Shown: positions 1-8,514 of the stretch, piece by piece | How positions within the stretch are numbered: the stretch's first letter is position 1 | How the letters are laid out: the number at the start of each line of letters is the position of its first letter | Assembly (NCBI RefSeq): GCF_028583725.1 | Contig: NZ_CP110680.1 | Span: 4,154,001 to 4,218,000 of the forward strand | Direction: 5' to 3' | DNA: 64,000 nt | Source: Cellulomonas fimi | GTDB taxonomy: Bacteria; Actinomycetota; Actinomycetes; Actinomycetales; Cellulomonadaceae | Notes under the pieces: generated by a model | Told to the model about the DNA's origin: nothing | What the model saw: the letters and a program-made list of their open reading frames with translations, nothing else | Database searches by the model: none | Translations under genes and position numbers: made by a program

Positions 1-128
1 GGACGGGTGGTACGGGCGGAGCACGGCAGCCATGCGCCCGACCTTCTCACGCCCGGCCTCGCACGTGGCTTCGCGCGGCACGCGGTGCCGGGTATGCTGT
101 CGGGGCCGACGACGGCGACCGACCCCTC

Positions 129-145
129 GGGGCTCTGCGAGCCCC
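129..145. other. small hairpin upstream of tRNA-Gly
   Basis: A perfect 7-bp stem (GGGGCTC / GAGCCCC) with a 3-nt loop lies about 35 bp before the tRNA. No T-run follows, so it may be a weak terminator of an upstream gene or a processing signal. A TATGCT -10-like hexamer sits at 93-98. The rest of positions 1-179 shows no convincing gene. Confidence 0.3.
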
Positions 146-179
146 TGACGAGCGCAGAGGTCGCCGACCGGACGGTCAC

Positions 180-253
180 GCGGGTGTAGTTCAATGGTAG
201 AACTTCAGCTTCCCAAGCTGATGGCGCGGGTTCGATTCCCGTCACCCGCTCCA
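180..253 (+). tRNA. tRNA-Gly (CCC anticodon)
   Basis: This folds as a complete cloverleaf. The acceptor stem GCGGGTG (180-186) pairs with CACCCGC (243-249), the anticodon stem TCAGC/GCTGA encloses the loop TTCCCAA, and the anticodon CCC is at 212-214. The T arm contains GGTTCGATTCC and the CCA end is encoded at 251-253. It decodes GGG glycine codons. It faces the RloA/RloB operon, whose last gene ends 56 bp downstream. I saw no duplicated tRNA 3' end nearby that would mark an integrated element. Confidence 0.97.
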
Positions 254-261
254 CGCGTCAC

Positions 262-286
262 GGCCGGTACCCCTCGGGTGCCGGCC
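262..286. terminator. intrinsic-type hairpin between tRNA-Gly and rloB-like gene
   Basis: An 11-bp stem (GGCCGGTACCC / GGGTGCCGGCC, one G-T pair) with a 3-nt loop lies between the convergent tRNA and defence operon. It could stop transcription from both sides. There is no T-tract, which is common in high-GC actinobacteria. Confidence 0.65.
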
Positions 287-309
287 GCCGTCGTATCCGG
301 GCGCGTGCG

Positions 310-927
310 TCACTCGTCCGTGTAGTCGGGATCGACGGCCCGGATGAAGTCGCGGACCGAGGTCGACGGGTTGGCCGGTTGCGAAGTCCCGTCGCGGGCG
401 TGTCGCTCGTCGAGAAGCCGCGAGCGGCGCGCCGCGGCGAACCGCCGATCGAGGAACGCGGCCGCATCGATCGTCTTTCCTGAGACCCCCGCGAGGTCGC
501 GCGCTGCCGTCACCGCCTGCCGGGTCGTCATCGCGGCCGTCTGGTCACGCTCGTGGAGCAGGAGCCAGAGCTCGAAGCAGGGGTGAGACAGCGCGACATG
601 GACGCCGGAGGCCGCCGCGAGCGCGATCGCCTCATCCAGCCGAGGGTGCGGCTTGGGCGCCTCGACGTCGAAGATGCACCAGACCTCGTCGACCTCCGGA
701 TCGCGAGATCTCTCTGCTGCAGCCGTCACGAGCGGCAGCGGGACGGCGTGTCGCGGGTCCAGCTCGATCACCACGGCGGAACGGTCACGCACGGCCTGGA
801 GTCGCCTCAGGCCCGCCACGTAGGCCGGTTCCGTCTCCGAGCCCTCGCAGAAGACGACGACCGTCTTCCGCTCGGGTCTCGTCCCGACGCGGCGGGTCAG
901 CGAGCGGGCCCGCGCTCCACGACGCAC
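310..927 (-). CDS. RloB-like protein (AbiLii family), putative defence nuclease
   Basis: The 205-residue product matches the RloB family, the small Toprim-like partner of RloA ATPases in AbiL-type abortive-infection systems. The first beta-strand ends in the motif CEGSETEPAY (E28, E33), which resembles the catalytic Glu of Toprim nucleases. The acidic pair in CIFDVE (D87, E89) corresponds to the Toprim DxD, and SHPCFELWLLLH (114-125) is the family hallmark. The start is a GTG 5 bp after the stop of the upstream ATPase gene, so the two are co-transcribed. Family knowledge suggests the ATPase senses infection and restrains or releases this nuclease; that is inferred here. The substrate cannot be read from the sequence. 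Confidence 0.85.
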   Translation of the reverse strand: MRRGARARSLTRRVGTRPERKTVVVFCEGSETEPAYVAGLRRLQAVRDRSAVVIELDPRHAVPLPLVTAAAERSRDPEVDEVWCIFDVEAPKPHPRLDEAIALAAASGVHVALSHPCFELWLLLHERDQTAAMTTRQAVTAARDLAGVSGKTIDAAAFLDRRFAAARRSRLLDERHARDGTSQPANPSTSVRDFIRAVDPDYTDE

Positions 928-932
928 GCGGA

Positions 933-2216
933 CTATCCGATCAGGCCGAGCGCACGGAAGAGGCCTGTCCGGTCGATGTCGGGCACGGCACCGAACCGTC
1001 CGTGGAGGTACGCGTCGGCGAGATTCTGCGACCGTCGGACCCGCTCACCGGCGAACTCCGAGAGTGCCCCCAGACGAGTCGCGCCGCTGGAGAGCTTCTC
1101 GGTCAGCCACACCTCGTCGCGGTTGAGCTCGTCGAGCAGCTGCGTGTCGTGCGCACTGAAGACGAGCTGGGCGCCGCGCGGATTCGTCGAGCGCTCGCCG
1201 AACAGCCTGAGAACCTGGGCGGAGAGCGTCGGGTGCAGGCTGGCGTCGAGCTCGTCGATCACGATCAAAGAGCCTTGTCCGAGCGCACGGACGACGGGTC
1301 CGATCAGACGGAACCACGTCCGTGTCCCCTGCGACTCGACCTCCAAGTCGAAGGGCACACGCGCGTCGTCCCCGCGATGGACCAGCTGGAGTCGCCTGTC
1401 GGGCATCGTCGTTCCGTCCGGCATCAGGTGCTCGAAGTTGACGACCTTCACGTCCTCGACCCCGAGGTCGGCCATCCTGAGCAGCTCGAGTGCCAGTTCT
1501 CGTCCTCGGTGTCGGTTCACGGCGGGGTCGTCCGGGCCGAAGAGGGGATCCTGCGCTTCACGGGGGTCCAGCAGTCGCGACGTGGAGGCGTACGAGAAAC
1601 CCCAGGACGCGAAGACGCGATTCCGCAGCGGGACGGCGCCAGGGATGATCGTCTGCGCGTCGAGGAGCTCTCGCGCGAAGCGAGCCGTCTTCGGCTCGTC
1701 GAACCGGCGCGCGGTCGACAGCGCGAGCGACCGCGGGGTGATGAGCTCGCGGGCTCCGGACAGCGCACCGAGTCCCCGCGCGAGGACGAGCCCCTGGCCG
1801 CGGCGCTCGAACACACGGCGACGTCGGCGCTCCGGGTACTCGAACAACGCCTCGTGCTCGACCCTGTCGGACGAGACCTCGAGCTCGTACTCGAAGCGCA
1901 CCCCGTCGATCGAGGCGTCGAGGACGAACTCCGCCGTGCCGCTGGGCCAGGCGGCGAACGCGAACGGCTCGAACGGGATCTCCTCGTCCCACAACCGGAT
2001 CGAGTCCTGGACGGCCGAGCGAAGCCAGCCCAGAGCGGCGAGCACGTTCGACTTCCCTGAGGCGTTCGGACCGTAGATCGCCGCACGCGTCAACAGGCTC
2101 TCGCCCAGACCAGCGATCTCGTGAGCCGCTTCGCGGTCACGGTCGATGGCCACCATCGAGAGCTCGACGGGCTCGGCGATCGACCGGAAGTTGCTGGCGG
2201 CGAAGCGGATCAGCAT
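933..2216 (-). CDS. RloA-like AAA-type ATPase (AbiLi family), defence sensor
   Basis: This is an ABC/SMC-like AAA ATPase of the AAA_15/AAA_21 group. The N-terminus FAASNFRSI leads to Walker A GPNASGKS, and near the C-terminus come Walker B LIVIDELDASLHP and the switch segment LVFSAHD. It pairs with the RloB-like gene 5 bp downstream, the arrangement of AbiL and related two-gene systems such as PARIS. Two in-frame ATGs exist, at 2228 and 2216. A TATGCT -10 hexamer (complement of 2224-2229) overlaps the first ATG, which would place the transcription start at about the second, so I prefer a leaderless start at 2216. The operon has lower GC than its neighbours, which suggests horizontal acquisition. 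Confidence 0.85.
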   Translation of the reverse strand: MLIRFAASNFRSIAEPVELSMVAIDRDREAAHEIAGLGESLLTRAAIYGPNASGKSNVLAALGWLRSAVQDSIRLWDEEIPFEPFAFAAWPSGTAEFVLDASIDGVRFEYELEVSSDRVEHEALFEYPERRRRRVFERRGQGLVLARGLGALSGARELITPRSLALSTARRFDEPKTARFARELLDAQTIIPGAVPLRNRVFASWGFSYASTSRLLDPREAQDPLFGPDDPAVNRHRGRELALELLRMADLGVEDVKVVNFEHLMPDGTTMPDRRLQLVHRGDDARVPFDLEVESQGTRTWFRLIGPVVRALGQGSLIVIDELDASLHPTLSAQVLRLFGERSTNPRGAQLVFSAHDTQLLDELNRDEVWLTEKLSSGATRLGALSEFAGERVRRSQNLADAYLHGRFGAVPDIDRTGLFRALGLIG

Positions 2217-2223
2217 GGCGCCG

Positions 2224-2278
2224 AGCATACAGGCGCGATGTCGACAGATGCTCGATCTCGTCGAAGCATGACGAGATC
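2224..2278 (-). promoter_or_regulatory. promoter and palindrome of the rloAB-like operon
   Basis: A TATGCT -10 element (complement of 2224-2229) lies immediately before the preferred ATG. Further upstream is a perfect inverted repeat, GATCTCGTC (2254-2262) and GACGAGATC (2270-2278), with a 7-nt spacer. No good TTGACA -35 is visible. The palindrome is a candidate regulator site; the regulator is unknown. Confidence 0.45.
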
Positions 2279-2344
2279 ATCGCTGTAACGACACCGGTCG
2301 CGCAGACAGCGGGGCAACGCCGCTGGGCGGGCTCGACGGAGCGG

Positions 2345-2710
2345 CTACTCGGCGGCGGGGTTCCACCCCGGCATGCCGGGCCAGTGCGCCCACTCCTCGA
2401 AGTGCCGGACGCGCCCGTCGCCCGCGAACCGCAGGATCCACAGGTCGCGGTACTCGTGCGGCTCGTCGCCGCCGTACTGGACGTCCACCCGCACGACGGC
2501 GGTGTCGCCCTGCACCGCGACGGGCGCGGCGTGCATGGTGAACGCGGAGTCGTCGGGCCAGAACTCGCGGACGGCGTCGATCCCCGTGAGGCCGTCGTCG
2601 TAGGCGGACCGCAGGTAGCGCACGTCGTCGGTGAAGAGCTGGCCGAGACCCGCCACGTCGTTGCCGCGCCACGCCCGCTCGTACCCGTCGACCCACGTCA
2701 TGACGTCCAT
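2345..2710 (-). CDS. SnoaL-like / NTF2-fold protein
   Basis: The 121-residue product has the SnoaL/NTF2-like layout: an N-terminal helix with WVDGYERAWRGND, then GLGQLFTDDVRYL and a C-terminal sheet ending WILRFAGDGRVRHFEEWAHW. Such cone-fold proteins are small cytoplasmic enzymes or binding proteins, and the substrate cannot be predicted. The ATG at 2710 is chosen because the in-frame extension upstream is Arg/Pro-rich and unlike the family; a second ATG at 2701 is possible. It stands alone, reading away from the secreted peptidase gene that follows. Confidence 0.75.
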   Translation of the reverse strand: MDVMTWVDGYERAWRGNDVAGLGQLFTDDVRYLRSAYDDGLTGIDAVREFWPDDSAFTMHAAPVAVQGDTAVVRVDVQYGGDEPHEYRDLWILRFAGDGRVRHFEEWAHWPGMPGWNPAAE

Positions 2711-2929
2711 GCCGTCGAGTGTGGCGCCGAGCGCCGCGCTCCGCACCGGCTGCCGCGTCGACCGTCGCCACGGCATCTCCGACCAGGGCGGACGTCCAGT
2801 TGGGGACGTCCCGTGAAGGGGCCGACGAGGGCCTTGTGACACGCCCGACGCCGTCGAGAGGGTGGGCGCGGCGCGTGCCGGCCGACAGGTCGCACAGGGG
2901 CGGCCGACGGCACGCCGGCAGGGGGAAGC

Positions 2930-4723
2930 ATGCAGTTGCGCAGATCAGCACGCACGCTCGTCGCGGCGCTCGCCGCACTGACCGCCGCCGCCGCGGTCGT
3001 CCCGACGGCGACGGCGGCGTCCGCGGCACCCACCGGTGGTGGGGACACGACGTCCCGGTCCGAGGCCGCACGCGTCGACCGGGTGAAGGCCCCGGACCTC
3101 GGGTGGTTCGACTGCAGCCCGCTGTTCGGCTCGACGGCCGAGTGCGGGGTGGCAGCGCTCCCGCTCGACTACGACGAGCCGCGCGGCGCGACGACCGAGG
3201 TCGCGGTGCTGCGGATCCCGGCGTCCGACCCGGCGCGGAAGATCGGCACCCTCTTCCTCAACCCCGGCGGTCCCGGTGGTTCGGGCGTCGAGATCGCCGC
3301 CGTGGCCCCGCAGTTCCTCAGCCCCGAGCTGCTCGCCCGGTTCGACGTCGTCGGCATCGACCCGCGCGGCACGAACTTCAGCAGCAACGTGCAGTGCTTC
3401 AAGGACGTGGGCCAGCAGGCGGCCGCGCTGTCCGGCCTGCTCGACGTCGCGTTCCCCGTGGACTACGCGGAGACGAAGGCCGCGGTCGCGTCGTCGGAGA
3501 AGTTCGGCCGGGCCTGCTCGACGACGGGCAAGCCGCTGTCCGGGTCGATGTCGACCGCCGAGGTCGCGCGTGACATGGACGTGCTGCGGCGGACGTTCGG
3601 CGACGCGCAGCTCACGTACCTGGGCTTCTCGTACGGCTCGTACCTGGGCAGCGTGTACGCGAACCTCTTCCCCGACCGGGTCCGCTCGCTCGTGATCGAC
3701 GGGGTGCTCGACCCGACGGCGTGGGCGGGGACGCCGGCGACGGCGTCGGTGCCGCAGACGCAGCGGCTGCGCTCCGGCGAGGGCGCGTCGAAGGCGCTCC
3801 AGGAGATCCTCGACCGGTGCGCCGACGCCGCGGACGTGTGCCAGACCGCGTCGCTCGGCGAGCCGCACGCGGTCTACGAGCAGGTGATCGACGGCCTCCG
3901 GCAGCAGCCGGTGGACATCGTGGACCCGGAGACGGGCGAGGTCCTGTTCACGCTCACCTACGCGACCTTCATCTCCTTCCTGCTGTCCGACCTGTACGCG
4001 CCCGACGGCTGGCAGTGGGTCGACTCCGACATCTCCTTCGTCGCGTCGCTCCAGGCCGGCGGCACGGGCACGCCCGAGGGGGCCGAGGCGAACGCCGCCC
4101 TCCTCGACCGCTTCCGCACGCTGCAGGCCGAGCAGGACGCCGCGGCCGCGCAGGAGGCCGCGCAGCGCGCGTCGCTGGGCCTGGGCTTCCCGTACCCGAA
4201 CGGCCTCGACGCGTTCCAGTCGGTGCTGTGCACCGACGGGCTCAACCCGTCGAAGGCGTCGCAGTGGCCGGCCGCGGCCAAGCGGGCCGACGCGGACGCG
4301 CCGGGCTTCGGACCGCTGTGGACGTGGGCGTCGGCGCCGTGCGCGACGTCGACGTGGACCGTCAAGGACGAGGACGCGTACCGCGGACCGTTCACGCGCT
4401 CGTCGGCGCACCCCGTGCTCGTCGTCGGCAACTACTGGGACCCGGCGACGAACTACGACGGCGCGGTCGGCGCGGACGCGGTCCTCGGCAGCAGCCGCCT
4501 GCTGTCGAGCGACAGCTGGGGACACACGGCCTACGGGACGTCGGCGTGCGTGACCGACGCGGTCGACGGCTACCTGCTCGACGGGACGCTGCCCGACGAG
4601 GGCACGGTGTGCGTCGGTGACGCGCAGCCGTTCGTCGTGCCGGACCAGGCGCGCAGGGCCGCACCGCAGCGTGCGCTGCCGCCGGTCGTGCCGCCGCTCC
4701 CGGGCGCCGCGCCGCGCGGCTGA
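2930..4723 (+). CDS. secreted alpha/beta hydrolase, TAP-like tripeptidyl aminopeptidase
   Basis: This is a 597-residue secreted serine hydrolase of the Streptomyces SlpD/SlpE and tripeptidyl-aminopeptidase group. The signal peptide has a twin-Arg-poor n-region (MQLRRSAR) and an Ala-rich h-region, with predicted cleavage near residue 33. An oxyanion segment NPGGPGGSG is followed by the nucleophile motif GFSYG with Ser234. The C-terminal TAP-like domain carries the Asp region NYWDPATNY and the His in SWGHTAYG. These exported enzymes release short peptides from protein N-termini. A strong GGGGGAAG ribosome site 5 nt before the ATG fixes the start. A large hairpin follows the gene, so it is probably monocistronic. 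Confidence 0.88.
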   Translation: MQLRRSARTLVAALAALTAAAAVVPTATAASAAPTGGGDTTSRSEAARVDRVKAPDLGWFDCSPLFGSTAECGVAALPLDYDEPRGATTEVAVLRIPASDPARKIGTLFLNPGGPGGSGVEIAAVAPQFLSPELLARFDVVGIDPRGTNFSSNVQCFKDVGQQAAALSGLLDVAFPVDYAETKAAVASSEKFGRACSTTGKPLSGSMSTAEVARDMDVLRRTFGDAQLTYLGFSYGSYLGSVYANLFPDRVRSLVIDGVLDPTAWAGTPATASVPQTQRLRSGEGASKALQEILDRCADAADVCQTASLGEPHAVYEQVIDGLRQQPVDIVDPETGEVLFTLTYATFISFLLSDLYAPDGWQWVDSDISFVASLQAGGTGTPEGAEANAALLDRFRTLQAEQDAAAAQEAAQRASLGLGFPYPNGLDAFQSVLCTDGLNPSKASQWPAAAKRADADAPGFGPLWTWASAPCATSTWTVKDEDAYRGPFTRSSAHPVLVVGNYWDPATNYDGAVGADAVLGSSRLLSSDSWGHTAYGTSACVTDAVDGYLLDGTLPDEGTVCVGDAQPFVVPDQARRAAPQRALPPVVPPLPGAAPRG

Positions 4724-4750
4724 CGCGGGTCGGGCCCGCACGACGCGGGA

Positions 4751-4791
4751 CACGAGGGCCGGGTGCCGTCCGACGGCGCCCGGCCCTCGTG
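4751..4791 (+). terminator. strong terminator hairpin after TAP-like peptidase
   Basis: A 20-bp stem starting CACGAGGGCCGGG and ending CCCGGCCCTCGTG, with one T-G pair and almost no loop, lies 28 bp after the stop codon. Confidence 0.85.
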
Positions 4792-4936
4792 CGCCCGTGG
4801 GCGGGGTCGCCCTCGCGTTGACGGCACCCGGAGGCGGGAGAACACTCCGAAGCATGCGGACCCCCGCGGGCGACGGCGCCCGTGGCGCGGCGGGTGCACG
4901 GCCCGGACGGACGGCGCACCACGGACGGCGGTGCCC

Positions 4937-6319
4937 ATGTCCCCGGTCGACGACTACCGCGACCTGCTCGACGCGGCCCGGCACCGGGCGGTCGAGTGGC
5001 TCGACCAGGTGCCGGAGCGCCCGATCCCCCCGGCCGCGGACGTCGGGGAGGTCAAGGACGCGCTCGGGCGGACCCTGCCGGAGTCGACGCAGGACCCGCG
5101 CGCGGTGCTGGACCGCCTCGCGGACGCGGTGGAGCCGGGGCTGCTGGCGAGCCAGTCGCCGCGGTTCTACGGGTGGGTGATCGGCGGCACGTACCCGGTC
5201 GCGCTGGCCGCCGACTGGCTCGTGAGCACGTGGGACCAGAACGGCGGCATGCGGTACGCGAGCCCGAGCACGACGGCCGTCGAGGACCTCGCGGGTGAGT
5301 GGCTGCTGGACCTGCTGGGTCTGCCGGCCGCGTCGGCGGTCGGCTTCGTGACGGGTGCGACGACGGCGAACCTCGTCGGGCTCGCCGCGGGTCGCGAGCA
5401 CGTGCTGCGCAAGGCCGGCTGGGACGTCAACGCGGAGGGGCTGACGGGTGCGCCGCGCGTGCGGCTGATCGCGGGTGCGGAGCGGCACGGGTCGGTGGAC
5501 CTCGCGGCGCGGTACCTCGGGCTGGGCGCGGCCCGGCTCGTCGCCGCTGACGGCCAGGGGCGCATCGCCGTCGACGCGCTGGCCGACGCGCTCGCCGACG
5601 GCGAGGGGCCGGCGATCGTCTGCCTGCAGGCGGGCAACGTGCACTCGGGCGCGTTCGACGACGTGGGCGCGGCGGTCGCGGCCGCGCACGAGGCCGGTGC
5701 GTGGGTGCACGTCGACGGCGCGTTCGGGCTGTGGGCGGCGGCGTCACCGCGGCTCGCGCACCTCACGCACGGCTACGAGACGGCCGACTCGTGGGCCACC
5801 GACGCGCACAAGACGCTCAACGTGCCGTACGACAGCGGCATCGCGATCGTCGCGGACCGTGACGCGGCGCGCACGGCCCTCGGCATCCGCGCGAGCTACC
5901 TCGTCGCCGCCGAGACCAGCGACCCGCACGAGACGGTCCCCGAGATGTCCCGGCGGTCGCGGGGGGTACCCGTGTGGGCGACGCTCGCGTGGCTCGGGCG
6001 GCAGGGCGTCGCGGCGCTGGTCGAGCGGCTGGCCGACGGCGCGACCGCGCTGGCCGAGGGGCTCGCGCAGGTCGACGGCGTCGAGGTCGTCAACGACGTC
6101 GTCTACACGCAGGTGTGCGTCGCGCTGGCCGACGACGCGCGCACGCAGGCGGTGTCGGCGGCGCTGCGCGACGAGGGTGTCGCGTACGCGTACACGTCGC
6201 ACTGGCAGGGCCGGGACGTGGTCCGGTTCTCGGTGAGCAACTGGGCCACGGACGCCGCGGAGGTCGCGGCGACCGTCGAGGCGGTGCGGCGCGCGGTCGC
6301 GTCCGTGGGCGGAGGCTGA
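4937..6319 (+). CDS. group II pyridoxal-phosphate-dependent decarboxylase family protein
   Basis: This fold-type I PLP enzyme of about 460 residues belongs to the aromatic-L-amino-acid/glutamate decarboxylase family. Visible landmarks are SPRFYGWVIGG near the N-terminus, VGFVTGATTANLVGLAAGR in the cofactor domain, the PLP-stacking region AERHGSVDLAARYLG, VHVDGAFGLW with the cofactor-binding Asp, and the Schiff-base lysine K292 in DAHKTLNVP. The substrate amino acid cannot be told from sequence. I placed the start at the ATG at 4937 because the upstream extension is Arg-rich; a GTG two codons earlier is possible. It ends about 100 bp before the GH15 gene, same strand. Confidence 0.85.
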   Translation: MSPVDDYRDLLDAARHRAVEWLDQVPERPIPPAADVGEVKDALGRTLPESTQDPRAVLDRLADAVEPGLLASQSPRFYGWVIGGTYPVALAADWLVSTWDQNGGMRYASPSTTAVEDLAGEWLLDLLGLPAASAVGFVTGATTANLVGLAAGREHVLRKAGWDVNAEGLTGAPRVRLIAGAERHGSVDLAARYLGLGAARLVAADGQGRIAVDALADALADGEGPAIVCLQAGNVHSGAFDDVGAAVAAAHEAGAWVHVDGAFGLWAAASPRLAHLTHGYETADSWATDAHKTLNVPYDSGIAIVADRDAARTALGIRASYLVAAETSDPHETVPEMSRRSRGVPVWATLAWLGRQGVAALVERLADGATALAEGLAQVDGVEVVNDVVYTQVCVALADDARTQAVSAALRDEGVAYAYTSHWQGRDVVRFSVSNWATDAAEVAATVEAVRRAVASVGGG

Positions 6320-6419
6320 CGCCGTGCCCCGCACGGGCCGGAGCACGGCGTCGTCGCACGTCACACGACCGCAACACGGCCGTGCCGATGCCGTCACCGT
6401 GCAGGACGACGCTGAGGAC

Positions 6420-8390
6420 ATGACCCCCGTGCCCCCGCCCGAGGCGCCGTCCCGGGCCGATGTGGCGCTCACGCGCCCGCACCACGGCTCCGACGCGCAG
6501 CACCGCTCGGCGTTCCCGGCGATCGCGAGCTACGCGTTCCTGTCGGACTGCGAGTCGAACTGCCTGATCTCGCCGTCGGGCGCGGTCGAGTGGATGTGCG
6601 TGCCGCGGCCGGACTCGCCGAGCGTGTTCGCGGCGATCCTCGACCGGGCGGCCGGGTCGTTCCGCGTCGGGCCGCACGGCATCCGCGTGCCGACGGCGCG
6701 GCGCTACCTGCCGGGCACCCTCGTGCTGGAGACGACGTGGCAGACGCCGACGGGCTGGCTCGTGGTGCGCGACGCGATGGTCATGGGCCCGTGGCACAAC
6801 AACGACGAGCGGTCGGCGACGCACCGCCGCACGCCGACGGACGACGACGCCGAGCACATCCTGCTGCGCACGATCACGTGCGTGAGCGGGACGGTCGACC
6901 TGCAGGTCGAGTGCGAGCCGTCGCTGGACTACGGCTGCGGGCACACCGAGTGGGAGTACACCGGCGCGGACTACCACGCGGTGCGCACGGTCCCGCAGGA
7001 GGACGGTGCGCTCAGCCTGACGCTGACGTCGAGCCTGCGGCTGGGCGTCGACGGGCGGGCGGCGTCGGCCCGGACGCGGATGTCGAACGGCGACAAGGCG
7101 TTCGTCGCGCTCTCGTGGTCGCCGCTGCCGGCGCCGCGCACGTGGGAGCAGGCGTCGGACATGTCGTGGCGCACGCAGGAGTACTGGCGCGAGTGGATCA
7201 CGCTCGGCGTCTTCCCGGACCACCCGTGGCGGACGTACCTGCAGCGGTCGGCGCTCACCCTCAAGGGTCTGACGTACGCGCCCACGGGCGCGCTGCTCGC
7301 GGCGGCCACCACGTCGCTGCCCGAGACGCCCGGCGGCGAGCGGAACTGGGACTACCGCTACGCGTGGATCCGCGACTCGACGTTCGCGCTGTGGGGGCTC
7401 TACACGCTCGGGCTGGACCGCGAGGCGAACGACTTCTTCGCGTTCATCCACGACGTGTGCCGGGACAACAAGGACCTGCAGATCATGTACGGCGTCGGCG
7501 GTGAGGAGCGGCTCGACGAGTCGGAGCTCGGGCACCTGTCCGGGTACGAGGGCGCGCAGCCGGTCCGCGTCGGGAACGCGGCGTTCGACCAGGCGCAGCA
7601 CGACGTGTGGGGGGCCGTCCTCGACTCGGTGTACCTGCACGCCAAGTCCCGCGAGCAGCTCCCCGAGTCGCTGTGGCCCGTGCTGAAGCGGCAGGTCGAG
7701 GCCGCGATCCGGCACTGGCACGAGCCCGACCGCGGCATCTGGGAGGTCCGCGGCGAGCCGCAGCACTTCACCGCGTCGAAGCTCATGTGCTGGGTCGCCC
7801 TCGACCGCGGCGCCCGGCTCGCGCGCATGCACGACGAGCACGACTTCGCCGAGCAGTGGGCCAAGCTCGCGGCCGAGATCCACGCCGACATCTGCCGCAA
7901 CGGCGTCGACGCGCGCGGGGTGTTCGTCCAGCGGTACGGCTCCGACGCGCTCGACGCGTCCCTGCTGCTCGTCCCGCTGCTGCGGTTCCTGCCGCCCGAC
8001 GACCCGCGGGTGCGCGCGACCGTCCTCGCGATCGCCGACGAGCTCACCGTCGACGGCCTCGTCCTGCGGTACCGCGTCGAAGAGACCGACGACGGGCTGG
8101 AGGGCGAGGAGGGCGCGTTCACGATCTGCTCGTTCTGGCTGGTCAGCGCCCTGGTGGAGATCGGCGAGCTCGAACGCGGGCGCGCGCTGTGCGAGCGGCT
8201 GCTGTCGTTCGCGTCGACGCTCAACCTGTACGCCGAGGAGATCGACACCCGGACGGGTCGGCACCTCGGCAACTTCCCGCAGGCGTTCACCCACCTGGCG
8301 CTCATCAACGCGGTCATGCACGTCGTCCGTGCCGAGGAGCGCGCGGGGCACGACGGGATCCACTTCGAGCCCCCCAACCGCGGCGGCTGA
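6420..8390 (+). CDS. glycoside hydrolase family 15 protein (glucoamylase/trehalase type)
   Basis: The 656-residue cytoplasmic protein has the GH15 layout. An N-terminal beta-sandwich (AIASYAFLSDCESNCLISPSGAVEW) precedes an (alpha/alpha)6 barrel containing GERNWDYRYAWIRDS and the later VWGAVLDS and EGAFTICSFWLVSALV segments. No signal peptide is present, so it acts on intracellular glucan or disaccharide. Mycobacterial members of this architecture are trehalases, so trehalose hydrolysis is a real alternative to glucoamylase. The ATG at 6420 follows GAGGA closely; in-frame GTG codons a few residues upstream cannot be excluded. The ATP-grasp gene follows 124 bp downstream on the same strand. Confidence 0.85.
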   Translation: MTPVPPPEAPSRADVALTRPHHGSDAQHRSAFPAIASYAFLSDCESNCLISPSGAVEWMCVPRPDSPSVFAAILDRAAGSFRVGPHGIRVPTARRYLPGTLVLETTWQTPTGWLVVRDAMVMGPWHNNDERSATHRRTPTDDDAEHILLRTITCVSGTVDLQVECEPSLDYGCGHTEWEYTGADYHAVRTVPQEDGALSLTLTSSLRLGVDGRAASARTRMSNGDKAFVALSWSPLPAPRTWEQASDMSWRTQEYWREWITLGVFPDHPWRTYLQRSALTLKGLTYAPTGALLAAATTSLPETPGGERNWDYRYAWIRDSTFALWGLYTLGLDREANDFFAFIHDVCRDNKDLQIMYGVGGEERLDESELGHLSGYEGAQPVRVGNAAFDQAQHDVWGAVLDSVYLHAKSREQLPESLWPVLKRQVEAAIRHWHEPDRGIWEVRGEPQHFTASKLMCWVALDRGARLARMHDEHDFAEQWAKLAAEIHADICRNGVDARGVFVQRYGSDALDASLLLVPLLRFLPPDDPRVRATVLAIADELTVDGLVLRYRVEETDDGLEGEEGAFTICSFWLVSALVEIGELERGRALCERLLSFASTLNLYAEEIDTRTGRHLGNFPQAFTHLALINAVMHVVRAEERAGHDGIHFEPPNRGG

Positions 8391-8514
8391 CCCCTCCCGC
8401 GTCTCCCGCTCCCTCGACCGCGCGCGACGTCGTGCGGCGCCGGCGACGGTCGCCACCGACGCGCGGCGACGTCGCACCCCCGCCTGGCGGGGGCGATGGG
8501 ACAGACTCTTCCCC

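Noticed and set aside
2945..5710. Long minus-strand frame opposite the TAP-like peptidase and PLP decarboxylase
   Set aside because: Arg/Val/Gly-rich shadow without domains; the plus-strand genes have clear catalytic motifs, ribosome sites and a terminator.
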